Positions 11,072 through 23,096 of a stretch of DNA of 64,000 nucleotides are shown in pieces. Source of the DNA: Capsicum annuum. Its lineage: Eukaryota > Streptophyta > Magnoliopsida > Solanales > Solanaceae. The translations under genes were made by a program, and so were the position numbers. Position 1 is the stretch's first letter. The number at the start of each line of letters is the position of its first letter. Where the stretch lies: assembly GCF_002878395.1 (NCBI RefSeq), contig NC_061120.1:100240810-100304809 (forward strand), in the 5' to 3' direction. The notes beneath the pieces were generated by a model that searched no databases, was not told where the DNA came from, and saw nothing but the letters and a program-made list of their open reading frames with translations.

Positions 11072-13674
11072 TTTAATACCCTATACATTTTCCTAGCTTG
11101 AAATCATCTCACAAATATTAGAAAATTTCCTTGAAATATAAATCCACTTTGTACACATGTTATTTTTAATATTTTCACTTATTTTCATGTGGGAAATTTA
11201 ATTATCTTTCCAATGATACCAATTTTGTTAAAATCTGACATCGGAGGAGAAAGTTATGGCCAAAATACAGAAGGCAGTAAAACTGTCTAGATGCGACGGT
11301 GAGATCGACGGACCATCGGACTAGCAACAGAACATCATCCATAACTGTCACAACAAGGCAGTGAGTACTACCTTCTTCCTAGAAGTGACATCCCAGGCCG
11401 ATGGACCGTCGGACTAGCAACGGACCATCGCTCAGGCCGTCGCAAGGGAGACAGTGAGGCCACCTTCTGGATAAGGTACGATGGTCAAGTTGATGGTCCA
11501 TCTCCCAATCCATCACCGCCAAAATAGTGAGCCCCTATTCTACCTTGAAACGATGGTCAGGGCCGACGGACCGTTAACCCAGTGATGGATCATCGCACCC
11601 ACCGTCGTAGGTCCCAATTCAGTAAATTAAAGCCGTTTTAAAAGGGAAAGTTTGGTCATTTACCACCCACCTATATGTATACCTAATATATCCGATTTTA
11701 GCCATTTGGTTGATTATTACTTCACAACCAATATTAGGGTTTCTCTCAAACATTAATCTCCAAGAACAAAATCCAATCTTCTTCAAGAACTAAGGGAATT
11801 CCAATTCTTCAAGTTCAAGAACATTAAGAATCTTATCCCAGGTATGCATACTATTTATTCATGGACTTCTTTTGTCCATGAAGTCAAAGAATCCCTTTTT
11901 CCAACTTCAAGTTATGGATTTTCTTTATAATTTCATGGTTGGGCTATTCTTGTTCACGTTGATAAATAAGAAATTGAATTTTACTCTATGTTGAGTGATA
12001 ATTTCTATGTGGGTTTAATTATTATAGATATAGATTTACGTGAACCTATAACTAAACCCTTGGATGATGAAATTAGAATGTGACCATGATGTTTAATTGT
12101 TGTACAATGATGTTTACATGTACCAAGCCTACAATATGTTTGATTTAATGCCTAAATGAAAGAAAAGTGCCTAACTAGCATGTTTTCATGAAATCCCCAT
12201 GTATGTACAAGCTTATTACTATCACATGTTTGATGAAATACTTTAGTAAATACATTATAGTGATTATTATGTATTCACAAAAGTCATGCTTTGTCAGTTT
12301 CCTTCTATTGAGTCCTTGGGGTACTTGTACCCGAAATATTAGCTGTGTGTCTAGAGCCATGTCATGTTTTCATGATACTCTCGATCATGCTATGAATCCT
12401 TAGATTTCAAACAGTCTTATGACTCAGGAAATCTCTGTGATCTCATGAACTTAGTCAGTTTTCAGATATTAATAGTATTCATCAGTCAACATAATTCAGT
12501 AACTCAGCTCATATTCAGTTTAGTAAATCATGTTCAGCATCTATTTAGATGGGAGTAGAAATAGCACCGAGCGAACCCAAGGATGGGAACTCACCTGTTA
12601 TATTAGTGTGTTATTCTTAGAAGAAATCCTTGCATTCCAGAACTATGTAGCCAGCATAGGTTGAGACATCATAGCCTGCTATATGGGGGTAGATGAGATG
12701 GCTTAGCCTGCTATGTGAGGGTTTCCACCATTCTCATTAAAGTTATCTATTATATTAGGGTCACTCACATATTGTCCTTACTAGTTCCGCGGCATTGACA
12801 CCCTTCAAATCAAGGCATAGATTGGACCCCAAATCAACTATCATTCATTATTTAGGGCATTTCGTTAGATGACTACCTCCCACAGTCTCAATATTAGTTT
12901 TAGTAAAAAACTCAGATAGTTCTTCAGAATTCAGGACTATCAGATATAGTCAACTCAGATACAGTATAGAACTCAGCTAGTTCCATCAGATTCAGGACTG
13001 TCAAATACAGTCACCTATGTTATTAGTTATCAGAATTCAATCATTTGTTATGTTAGTCATCAGCATACTCATGTTATCACAGTTTGAGATATATTTACTA
13101 TGTATGTATGCATGTATTTTCACTTTCATATTAGTAAGTTAGCCAGTATTATTCATGCATATGAACCCCATGCATTCAGCCTACCTCACATGCATACCAG
13201 TACATTCAAATGATGCATTTGTGCTATGGTATCTTATACCATAGTTTCAGAGACACGAGCTCCAAAGCATTAGTATATCTAGATATTTGTAGTCAGAGTT
13301 AGCAGTGAGTCATCATCTTTAGAGGGCATAATTATTTTCCTTTTATATCATTAATTAGTTTATTAGTTAGAGTTAGCTGGGGACATGCCACATCAACTCC
13401 TTACTCAGACAGTTCAGTCAGTTAGAGGCTTTCAGACTATTATGTTTAGATAGTATTTTTAGTTTTATTTTGGGTATTCTATTACACCACTCAGATGTTT
13501 TATTATTCAGATTTTGTTCAGTATTGAACCTTATGGCCTTTCAATCGATGTTTCCGTATTATCATGTTATATTATGCAGTATACAGGTACAAATATCAGT
13601 CATAGGTTAGCTTGTGGTCCTTCAGGGTCATGAGCACCGTGTAGCATTCCGGGCACCAGTTTTGGGGAATTACA
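11072..13674 (+). repeat. Element A 3' LTR
   Basis: It begins TTTAATACCC (TG mutated to TT) and ends GAATTACA. Landmarks match the 5' LTR: decayed palindrome block 11289-11620, TATA-like segment near 11671 and hairpin pair at 12935-12951 and 12996-13012. It holds about 80 bp more than the 5' LTR, mostly near 12770-12850 (CACTCACATATTGTCC and following), which the 5' copy lacks. Confidence 0.92.
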
Positions 13675-13679
13675 CGGGT
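13675..13679 (+). repeat. Target site duplication of element A (right)
   Basis: CGGGT is identical to 5009-5013. Confidence 0.9.
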
Positions 13680-14358
13680 CATGATATAGGGTTCATACCC
13701 TTTGCAAGCTATTAAACACCCTTCTAGGTGGGTTTATAGGTTTGACCCCAGTTAGTTTATATTGGGGTATATTTGTTATTATTATCTACCATAATCCACA
13801 GTTTACAATTTAAATTTCAAATTCTTGCATAGCCATGTATTCAGTTATTCAGTTTAGTATATAGCATTTATTCATTGCTTTGTCTTGCACTAGTTATTAT
13901 GTTATGTGTTTAATGTTTAGATCATATTAGTTACTTCCCTATCTCACATACTTAGTAGATTTAAAATATTGATTTGACCTATATTGTGTTATAATATATG
14001 ATTGGACTCTCAGTATCTTGATCACACTTAGGAGGATCTCATACTATATCAACAGTAGCAGTTTTGGCGAGTCCTCATCATGCGAGGACTAGAGTCAGCT
14101 TTTCATTTTATTTTGTTTTTGGTATTCCTAGTTCTTAGTTAGTTAGAGTTAGCTTGGGCTTGTCCCATCAATTCATTTAGTAAAGGATTTTTCAAATATA
14201 TAGTTAGATACTCAGTTTTGTTCTTAGACTTGTTCAGTGTTTTTCTTATCTTCTAGTATCGATATTTCTTAGTGTTTTGAAAGGACATGGGTTAGATTGC
14301 AGTCGCTTGTGATTCTAAGCACTGTGTTGCGACTATGAGGTAGACTCATATTGTAACA
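13680..14358 (+). repeat. LTR-X end and partial related LTR (X')
   Basis: The first few bases (to about 13686) complete LTR-X. From there to 14358 the sequence resembles the 3' quarter of LTR-X (compare 4040-5010), with the shared phrases GACATGGGTTAG and a GGTAG-ACTC end, and it finishes TTGTAACA. No primer site follows, so X' is a solo or 3' LTR. The likely history is that the element owning LTR-X inserted into X', whose left part lies outside the window. Confidence 0.45.
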
Positions 14359-15227
14359 TAAATCATGTGAAAACTGTTTGGGCTCTGTCATTCCACTTCA
14401 CCCTTAAATAACACCATTAACTATCTTCAACACTCCCTCGATTTCCAATCCAAATAACTTTGTGCCACCATTACCCTCCAATTTCCATTTTTTCAACACT
14501 TAAAATAGAGAATTCCTATGGCTTATTTTGGCATTTAATTAACTAGAATTTGGATCAGTGTCTTCCATCTCCATTAATCTATTTATATTTCTCTCAAAAT
14601 TTTTAATACTTTTTATATTTTAATTTTAAAAATAGTATTGACGATTTGGAGGTAGCCAGAATAATGGTTTTTTGACGGTATGAATTTTATCAAAATAATA
14701 AATAATTTTGGTTTTGCAAAACTGTGTTGGGTGATGGATTTGGTGTTTTCTGCTTGGCATTACTTTGGGAGGTCGGCTTGGCATTGATATTTAGGTGGTC
14801 GACTTTGTATTGCCGACTTGGTGTTGGATGATAGTGGGATTAGTTTGGGTAGTCGGCTTCAAAATGAATCATAAATAAGAAACATAATATATTAGGTATT
14901 TGTGATTCATTTTGAAGCAATATTTTAGTGCAGTTTTGATTTTGAATTACTTCATTCAAATTTATGATATATCTGGTGGCATTGTCATATAGAATGTAGG
15001 TTTCATATTTGTGATTCATATTTGTGTTCATTTAGAATCCATACTCAAGTGTAGTGTATTAATATTTGTGATACATTTAGTAGCCTTTCCATACATAATG
15101 TAGTTGGGTATTTGTAATTCGTTATGATCAATTCCTACAATTATGAATTGATGTGAAAATCTCCAAATTGAAGTTGGATATTCAAGGCTTCATGTGTATT
15201 GGTATGTACCAACAGTCAGTAGAGGTG
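14359..15227. other. Unannotated AT-rich DNA with short repeats
   Basis: No gene is seen. At 14730-14860 a short phrase close to GGTCGGCTTGGCATT recurs about four times. From 14890 to 15120 the phrase GTATTTGTGATTCATTT recurs about four times with variation. These look like degenerate tandem repeats, possibly subterminal repeats of the MULE-like relic to the right. Confidence 0.3.
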
Positions 15228-15400
15228 TTGGAAGATGTGATTTTTCCTCCAAAATATAAAAGACCACCAAGAAGGGAGGCACAAAAAAGTTAGTGAAGTA
15301 TTTTCGTCAAACTCAAATTATTGTGAAAAGTGAAGGTCATAATAGACACTCATGCAACGACTTTCCAAAAGATATGTGAAATATTAATTTGTCAAATTTT
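15228..15400 (+). pseudogene. MULE (Mutator-like) transposase C-terminal relic
   Basis: A short decayed stretch reads VIFPPKYKRPPRREAQK, the Pro-rich and basic linker typical of MuDR-family transposases (PPKYKRPPGRPKK-like). It is followed, after frame changes, by a zinc-knuckle remnant, GHNRHSC near 15343-15363, with a CEK preceding it in the neighbouring frame. In intact MULE transposases this CX2CX4HX4C knuckle is the last domain. The catalytic DDE region is not recognisable upstream. The call rests on short motifs only; a chance match is possible but unlikely given the order linker then knuckle. Confidence 0.5.
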
Positions 15401-15547
15401 AAATTTTTTAGGAAAAAACTATGTTTTGAATACTATTACATCAGTTAATTTCTCAATTATAAGTAGCTTATGATATCTTCACGTTTTTTGTAAAACAGCG
15501 CCTTACTTTGTTCTGATGTTCAATAAGTATTATGGTGCTAACTGTTT

Positions 15548-15549
<2 letters not shown>

Positions 15550-15619
<70 letters not shown>
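15550..15619. repeat. Compound microsatellite (CT)n(TA)n
   Basis: About 20 CT units (15550-15589) run directly into about 15 TA units, ending at 15619. Confidence 0.95.
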
Positions 15620-15621
<2 letters not shown>

Positions 15622-16033
15622 TAAACAAACTAAAAATATGTATCATCATTATATCTTATGAGGACATAGTAAATTAGGTAGTTTAGTCATATGTAAAATT
15701 AATATGTAACAACTTATAATCTTACACCATTTAAAATTTTGTTTAAATATATATTGTCCCTAATAATTCACAGAAATGTTAATTATCGAACTATATGACT
15801 GTCAATATTCACCAAATAAATATGTATCATGAAAATACATTGTTGTGGGTTTACTTTTTCAGAGTATCTTTATGATACATATCAACACTTAAATTGTTGT
15901 TTGGGTAGTTGTTGTTACTTTCAAATGTTGGTGATACATTATTATGATTCATATTGATATGATATATATTTTTTATAACTAATTAACAAGACTAATACAT
16001 ATGAACCACTACTTTTCAAAAAAAAAAACTATA
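15620..16033. other. AT-rich spacer with GATACA/TGTATC motifs
   Basis: There is no coding signal. It contains several TGTATCAT and GATACATAT motifs in both orientations that recur through to about 17330. Confidence 0.4.

Positions 16034-16095
<62 letters not shown>
16034..16095. repeat. Compound microsatellite (AT)n(GT)n(AT)n
   Basis: An AT tract with about 9 GT units embedded at its centre. Confidence 0.95.
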
Positions 16096-16489
16096 GTTTG
16101 ATACATATATTTAAAAATATGTATCAAATATATTTATCTTTTATATGTGTCTCTAACACAGTAGAAAATCTGCTACAATAGTAATATAAGGGGATGTTAG
16201 GAGCACTTCATTCATTAATTAAAAAGCTAAATATCAGTCTTGAAAGAAAACAAATAGAAAAACACTAGTCTTGGAATATCCAATAAACTAGAAAACTAAG
16301 AAACAGTAAGGGAAACTACCACATAATCCAATAAAAAAACTACTACTCAACATCAATCATATTCAAATCAGTTGATGGAATGTATGTGTGTTTAGGTCTA
16401 GGCAGGTCTTAATTATCACTAAAATATCCATCAATAGCCTTCTTCATCTAATAATCCCATAAGAGGGTTGCATATCTAGTGTGATGAAG

Positions 16490-16906
16490 CGCGACATTAA
16501 AATTTGAAGAAGAACCTAAAGAAGGTTTTGAACTCCATCACTTGAAAACTCAGCTTACTCCGCCACAAACAATCCACAATCTCTGACATATATAAGTAAG
16601 TTAATGTTATATAATATAATGAAATTATGTAAGATCAATATCTTAAAAATATATTTATACATATAGAGTGTCGCTGGACTATTGCATAATACCACCAATA
16701 TACTAAATACCAAATGGATGTTGTTCAAACTTCTCCTTGTGTGCTCCAAGCAGTGACCAGTTTATGTGTTCAATCTTCTCAAAAAATTTAGACATGATCA
16801 AGTAAGTGGACAACATCTTTGCAAGCCAATGTATTTTAGTTAGATGATCACCGTGGCCTTTCAACGAGTCATATGTACGAACATACCTTTCTTTAAGAAC
16901 TATCAT
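16490..16906 (-). pseudogene. Ulp1-like (C48) cysteine protease fragment, MULE-associated type
   Basis: The minus strand from 16906 reads VLKERYVRTYDSLKG, then an LSTYL motif, then WSLLGAHKEKFEQHPFG, ending at a stop at 16703-16705. After about 130 bp it resumes with RDCGLFVAE (16561-16587) and AEFSSDG. This is the C-terminal part of Ulp1/SENP-like proteases, including the catalytic Cys of the DCG(L/V)FV motif; the catalytic His and Asp would lie upstream or in the first segment. Such domains are carried by many plant MULEs (KI/Kaonashi type), which fits the transposase relic nearby. The gap has GT (16710-16709) and AG (16584-16583) ends like an intron, but the spliced frame does not match the DCG frame, so the copy is broken. 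Confidence 0.6.
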
Positions 16907-17427
16907 TTACAACACCCAAAGAAATATTGATATAAGTATTAATAAGTTATCCTGAACCCATAACTTATTAGAATAATCTAAAATGTATCAAATCAGTTCT
17001 TGATACATATACTTATTGATACAAATGAAATATATATCAATCTGTTGTGCAGACTTATAATAAATATATTAGAAAAAAAGTATCAAATATGCAGATAACA
17101 AATATACGGACAACAAAATATATCAATTGTGTAGAAAGCAAAATGTATCATGTGCATATACTAATTGTATCTAACATATGTATCGAATATTATATTTTCC
17201 CAATTTTTGGTCGAATCAAAAAAATGTATCAAAGGTGAACAATGCATTAAATAGAATAAATATATCAAAAGTGAACAATGCAAATGTATCAAATGTAACA
17301 AAAACTTTATATGTATCAAAACAAAAAATTGATGGTTTTGTACCTTGAATAGGGGTGTATTTTTCATCACCCTTTTTTCATCTTGATCTGACATTTGCAT
17401 ATTTGTATGGTGTACTTGTAGCATAAT
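16907..17427. other. AT-rich region dense in GTATCAAA motifs
   Basis: No gene is seen. The motif TGTATCA or ATATATCA occurs about a dozen times between 16980 and 17330, often as ATGTATCAAA. It probably belongs to the same MULE-like relic. Its sequence continues at 20363 after the solo LTR. Confidence 0.4.
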
Positions 17428-20362
17428 TGTCATTCCCTAACCTTGGGTGAAGTGGAAAAGCATCGTATGAACACATGCTTTAAGAATGACCTATAATAAT
17501 AAATGGACCACCGTGCAATTAGAATTGCTGAGGAGAAGTACATCTATTCAAAACTACCCAACTGACCAAACCAATAACTATGACAAGGAAAACTATAAAT
17601 AAATATGATAAATCTACAATGTCTACAAAAACTGAAATGAAATTCATGATTATAAACTATCACAACATAGCCTAAAGACTCGGCAAAGTCCCCAATCAAT
17701 CTAGGGCTCACCCACCACTGTTGATTATCCAATTTTTATATTGAGGAGATCTACTAGCTAAATATATGTAACTACCTTATCGAATACAGGTCTTCAACAG
17801 AGACATCTATGCGAAGATATGTACTAAATATGCAAGGCATGAATTAATGATATGTAAAACAAAAGCCCAATGAAATTAGATGTCAAACATGAATATTTAG
17901 GCAAGGATGACAAACCACCTTTACTGAAACCTTGTGTATATTATTTTAAGTACTCTTATTTGATTTATTATCTTTATAATATGGGATCGAGCCATGTTAG
18001 GTTATCCTTCTACCTCTAGGATACCACCTATAAGTCCATGAAATAGGATTGCCTATGATAGGCTTTTTCCCTTGAGCTGCCACCCATATATAATCATATT
18101 TAACTTTATTTCACTTCTTAAATCTTTCAAATTGTTATTTTGGTGAACATAGTATTATTAAGATTTGGGACTATAGACCATAATGGTAGACATATGAATA
18201 TTCATTTAAGGTAAAAATAATGACATAGGAAGCAACTGTAATCCAACGTAATACTTAGGAACTTATGGGACACAATGAGCATTTGGACATCTCAAATAAG
18301 ATCATACATGCATGTCAAATGAAGAAATATAACACCTAAAACAAAGAGGTAAATATTCTATACAATGATATGATAACTTGGTAAATAATATCAAATAAAA
18401 AGGGTGCATGAGTAAGGGAACTAGTGAAGCATTTGGGAGGATTCAATTAGGGAAGAGTAGATTTTGAGAAAGGACATACAAAGTTGTATAATGGAAACAT
18501 ACAAAGTTGTATAATGGAATGATTATAGATTATAGGATCTATAATTATATACTAAGACAATTAAAGTGATATCAAATGAAAAGAACATGTAAATATGTGA
18601 GCAAATAAAATGCATGATTAACTAAACCATTTGAACCAAGTTAGCTGTGAATGAGCAATTTGTGTACCTAAAAAATGAACACGCTTACTATATGTAAGCT
18701 TGGATCTTATTAACTCATCTAAGAGAAACATGTGACAATGATTCATCATGGAAGTGTAAACAAAAAATCCTAGAAATAACCCCCTATAGAAGTACTTTAA
18801 CACACTAAGGGGTGGGGTAAATCATTAGCTATATTAGAGATTGTATGTTGCCCCCTACATCCCATTTTCTAAGAAGAGAAATTAAAAAGCTTACTTTGTA
18901 AGACAAGTGTTAAATTTATGCCAAAGAATATGGAATCAAGTATCCTTACATACCTTGTCTTCTAAGTAAAATGGTTATAATGATTCAGCCTTTCCTTAAG
19001 TATTACTCTATAATATAAGTACTTCATAAAGCAAACATTAGAAGTTAATCACCTTTTAAGCCTACAAAATATTAGCCAAACACATGGCAGACAGTAAGTC
19101 TGTCCAACCCCCAAATACATGGTGTATTAGTGCACACTCCTTTTATACTTCCATACTATTCCATTCAACCATCCTATGATGAAACAAGATGGCTTACAAC
19201 AACAATACCTATAAAATAGCCCATAAATTTATGCAAAATCCATAAACCACCACCCTCTTCCCCTCAAGTTTGCACTCTGCATTTCCACCTCAATAAAACT
19301 CCACATATTTATTCTATAAGGTCACAATTGCTTCCTGCCACAACATATAATACAACCTAAACCAGTTTCAAAATTTATTTTATCTTGATAAGAGAATATT
19401 TCCAATCGCCACTCCAGGAATTCTAGGAAAAAACACAAACAAATTTCTCCACCAAACTACACATAAAAAAGGATAAATTTGGAGCAGAACATTCTGTTAA
19501 ATTTAAGAATATTTCCTACTAACTTATAGTCTTCAAGACTTTAAGATTCTCTGTATGTTTGAACCAAATAAAAAGATAAGTCTTTTAGAAGTTAAGAAAA
19601 CATTGGACTGCCCAAGTTTGGAGAGGGTTGTCCTACACTTTTAACCATAAAGAACATGATCTCAATAATTTATCATGTAAAAATTAAACTAAAACTTAAG
19701 TTATTACACTTACCTTGGATTTCTAGGAGGAGGGTTTCTTCAAGAACCCTAGGAGAGAAAAGGGTCAACTATTTTAAGTTTAAGAGAAAAAAGAGAGAGA
19801 GACAGAGAGAGCTGGATATAATCTGGTCTTCATAAGTAAGAATGAATGGAAAATGAACTAGTTTGGAACTTATAATCCCCTCACTTAATTGCCTTTTTTC
19901 CCCATTCTAAACAATATTTTGATAAAAATATTTCAAGTAGGTGATGCACCTACTTGGCTCCTTAAGCTGCTCAAAAAGTCCAAGTACTCCAAGTAAGAGA
20001 TAAACTTACTTGGTTTATATCTAATTGAATCACATTCTATTGGGTCTTAGAAAAATTTAGGTATTGGGCAGGTCATCCTTTCCTTTACTCTTACTTAATT
20101 TGGACCTCAAATGAGTCCATTAATATAATCCTTAATTTGATCCAATAGTCTAAGTAGGTGATGCACCTACTCGTCACCTACTAGCTTAATTAAATCAATA
20201 AAGCACCTCACTTATTTTATCCTATTTTTTCAAAATCTTATTCTCTCTACTTCATCTTAACACTTAACTTTAAGTTCAAATACCTCCTTACTATCTCAAA
20301 TTTAAATACTTTCATCAATGCTAAATTGGTTATATCTATTCAGAAATATTTGGGGTGTTATA
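17428..20362 (-). mobile_element. Solo LTR (Ty3/gypsy type), reverse orientation
   Basis: On the minus strand it starts TATAACACCCCAAATATT (usual start TGTAACACCCC with one change) at 20362 and ends GGGAATGACA at 17428, a length of 2935 bp. It is flanked by a perfect 5-bp duplication, ATAAT (17423-17427 and 20363-20367). There is no primer site, polypurine tract or internal region, so it is a solo LTR left by recombination between two LTRs. Its U3 part carries an inverted repeat, AAGTAGGTGATGCACCTACTT (19936-19956), with a second copy near 20153-20169. Short open frames inside are chance frames. Confidence 0.85.
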
Positions 20363-20652
20363 ATAATCTTTAAGAATCTTCTTTATCTTGATGAAATTGT
20401 TCTGATGTTTGGATCTATTTGCATAAAAGTTGTCAGATGTGTAATCAAAAATTCCCAGAATAAAATTTCACCACCCAAAAACTAAGCCCATAAGTGCATT
20501 TATCATGGCAAAGCCTTCACAAGTAAGTCAATCACCTAAACTAATATATAATAAGAAATCAGAACATAATTCCCAAGGGAAGACTTCTAGAGCAACATCA
20601 AACCATATATGTACAATAATAGTGAAAGTTTGAATCATAAATATACCATAAA
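20363..20652. other. Flank between the solo LTR and element C
   Basis: It begins with the right ATAAT target duplication of the solo LTR and ends with ATAAA (20648-20652), the left target duplication of element C. It is AT-rich with no gene and probably continues the MULE-like relic. Confidence 0.5.
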
Positions 20653-23096
20653 TGCAAGACCCTGCAAAATTTCAATGATCTCATTTTTGACCCTCCTACG
20701 TATGTAATGTCAATTTTTGACTTGATTTATGATTAGGAATGTTAAAAGGGTATTTTGGAAAAGTTTCAAAATTTTGAAAAGGGGTTCGAATCCATTTTGG
20801 GACCCCCGAGGTAGTAATTCTCTACACTAGCGGTATGCCACTCTACTTAGCCTCCGTGATAAGGGTGTGTCATGGAAGCTAAGCTCTACGATAGCGAGTG
20901 CCATGTCGCCATGTAAAAATCATCCATTTTTGGTTTTTTCATTTAGAGTGAGGGGATTTCCATCCTTTTACCCTGGCATGAATTTTAAATATAAAATTGA
21001 TCCTTTTTCTTTAGTTTTGAAAGATCAAACTCCACTATTTTCTTGTTTAACTCCCAACCCAAGAAAGCATAAGGGTTTTACAGAGAATGCATCATCCAAG
21101 CTCCAAACTTTGATTCCTCTTCAATTTCTTGAGTACTTTGGTCATGTTTCCGATCCTTAACTTTTTTTTATATTATGGCATTTATTTAATCATTATTCAT
21201 GTGATTTAATTAAAGGGTTTGAATAGGTTGAGAGGTGTTGAATGTTATTACATGAGTGTCTTTTACCATGTTTTAAATTGATTATTTATGCCATAATTGA
21301 TGATTTTTGGAGCTGAATAGATGTATGATTATAATGATTGGAATAGGGAACATGGGTTTCCCCAAATTGATGGATTTTTTCTTGATAATGGCATTAACCC
21401 TAGTCCACTTTGTAAATTTGATAACTAATATAAATATTCATGTAGTTTAACTTATTTTGTAAACCCACTACATTAAATTAAAGGATAAATGGATGACAAT
21501 ACTTTTGGAATGCCCTTGGTGGCCATGGTTTTGAATTTTAAATGGAACTTACGAGTCTAATGGTTAAATGGACTAGTTTGCATAATTAAATTAGCTTACA
21601 AGGATATTTGTATGATGATACCAAGTTGGTAAATGCATTAATGAATGACAAATGTGTTACCGGTTGGGTTTATGTGCAAACTATTTTAATTTGGGCTGAA
21701 AGAGAGTTGTGTAGCTCACTATGCAGGTGGAGGTACCGAGGGAACAACACTGGAAACCATATTTTCCAGTGTAGGGGTCTATATAACTATTTTTATGATA
21801 CACACATTAGATTTTAAATGGATATCACCTTGGTATCTTTAGCCTTTTCTTAATTTGCCCGATTCATGGGGCTAACACACACTAGAGTTTTTTCAACTGA
21901 GCGATATGGAACCATATAACTCGTGGGTGCCTTTAGGATGGAGTGAGCTACATAATTATGGCTAATGGTTTCAACTATTATATTCATGAAACACACTGGG
22001 TTTTGATCCTCATACAATTTCTTGAGTTTGAGCTTTTGGACATATACAATTAGGGTTGCTTGTCGTATGATACGGTATGGTATAGGGTCCTTAACTAGTA
22101 TGTTGGTCAATAAGGTTTTGTTGGTTTCTGTCCAATGTACGAATGAATATTATACTAGTTATATGTTAGGGTACTAAAAGTATAGTTGCAATTGTATGAT
22201 GTCCTATGTCTAGCCTAGATGATTCTATTCTTCCTAAGGTACGATTCTAGGGTACTTGTCGTATGCTTGGGTATGAGTTGGCCTTTGTGGTCTTAAGTTG
22301 GTCAGTGGTGAAGACCAAGTTGAGGCCTAGGGTGCGAGTGGTGGGTACCACTCATATATTAGGGTATGGTTTGGGTGGTACCCTCCTACAGGAATTTACA
22401 TAGTTTATGTGAGGGTATTCTAGACATTTCCCGTCAACCTTTATGACCCCATGACTTAAAACATTTTTGAGACATTATTTATCCTCTTATTCTAAGTCAA
22501 AAACACTAGAAACACTCTCAAATCTCTCTCAATATCTTGCGTTAAGCAAAGGCTAGGGTTTTCTTCAAGGTGGTCAATTAAGGCTCTAAAGGGTGGTTTC
22601 TCTCTGTCTTCTTTATTGTTCGAGGCATGTTACTCCTCCCTAATTGTTAGTTCATCTAAAGGCATGTTTTAAGAATGTTTTTCATGGAATAATGGTGATA
22701 TGGTTTTGGATTTTGAATTATATGTTAGGGGTTTTGGTTATTAACAGTTGATTTATGTTTTCCCATGTTTTTACTTATGAATTTCATATTATAATGGTGG
22801 TTTGAACTTTGGGCTGCATGAGAATTGTCAATTGGTACTTTGTTTTGGTTTTGGAAACTATATGCCCTAAACATATTTGTTAAAATGCCCATGAGAATGA
22901 TTTTTTTCACATGACATTACTTTTATTAAAACTATTGCAATGTATAATTTAGTAGTGGAACCTAAATTGGTTAAATAGTTTTAATGGCTAAATAGTAAGT
23001 ACTTGGTTGCCATGGCTTTGATTTAAAACTTGGTGAGGTACATAGGAATCCCCTATGTGAATCTAAGAATGGAACCAAGGAGGTATATGGGAATCC
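20653..23096 (+). repeat. Element C 5' LTR, first part
   Basis: It starts TGCAAGACCCTGCAAAATTTC, matching the 3' LTR start TGTAAGACCCCATAAAATTT at 39518. The U3 block at 20820-20915 holds reiterated CTAGCGGTATGCCAC-like motifs; in the 3' copy (53571-53680) they are better kept as GTGGCGTGCCAC and GTACCACGCCGC. The 98-codon open frame at 20867-21160 and others within are chance frames. The LTR resumes at 33325 after element B. Confidence 0.85.

Larger units (their letters stand above)
5014..13674 (+). mobile_element. Element A: Tekay/Del-like Ty3/gypsy chromovirus, internally deleted
   Basis: This is a full LTR-to-LTR insertion of 8661 bp with a 5-bp CGGGT target duplication. The LTRs are 2521 bp (5014-7534) and 2603 bp (11072-13674), ending TGTAATACC...GGTATTACA on the 5' side. 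Internal order is primer site, gag, protease, a short RT start, integrase, chromodomain and polypurine tract. The chromodomain, the integrase of the 'DRMTKSA' type and the long LTRs point to the Tekay/Del lineage. RT and RNase H are missing: the frame passes from the start of RT (about 9570) straight to the integrase zinc finger (9573 on). The LTRs differ visibly along their length (roughly 85% by eye), so the insertion is old. It could only have been mobilised in trans after the deletion. Confidence 0.92.

Noticed and set aside
6132..12403. Open frames of 71 codons at the same LTR position in both LTRs of element A (6132-6347 and 12188-12403)
   Set aside because: The LTRs were identical at insertion, so a shared frame is expected. 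The changes do not favour synonymous sites by eye, and no motif is recognised.
16583..16710. Intron in the Ulp1-like relic
   Set aside because: It has GT and AG ends and a plausible length, but splicing puts the DCG motif out of frame. I do not call it as a real intron.
20867..21160. 97-codon open frame as a host gene
   Set aside because: It lies inside the 5' LTR of element C and the homologous part of the 3' LTR (53600-53900) is not open.
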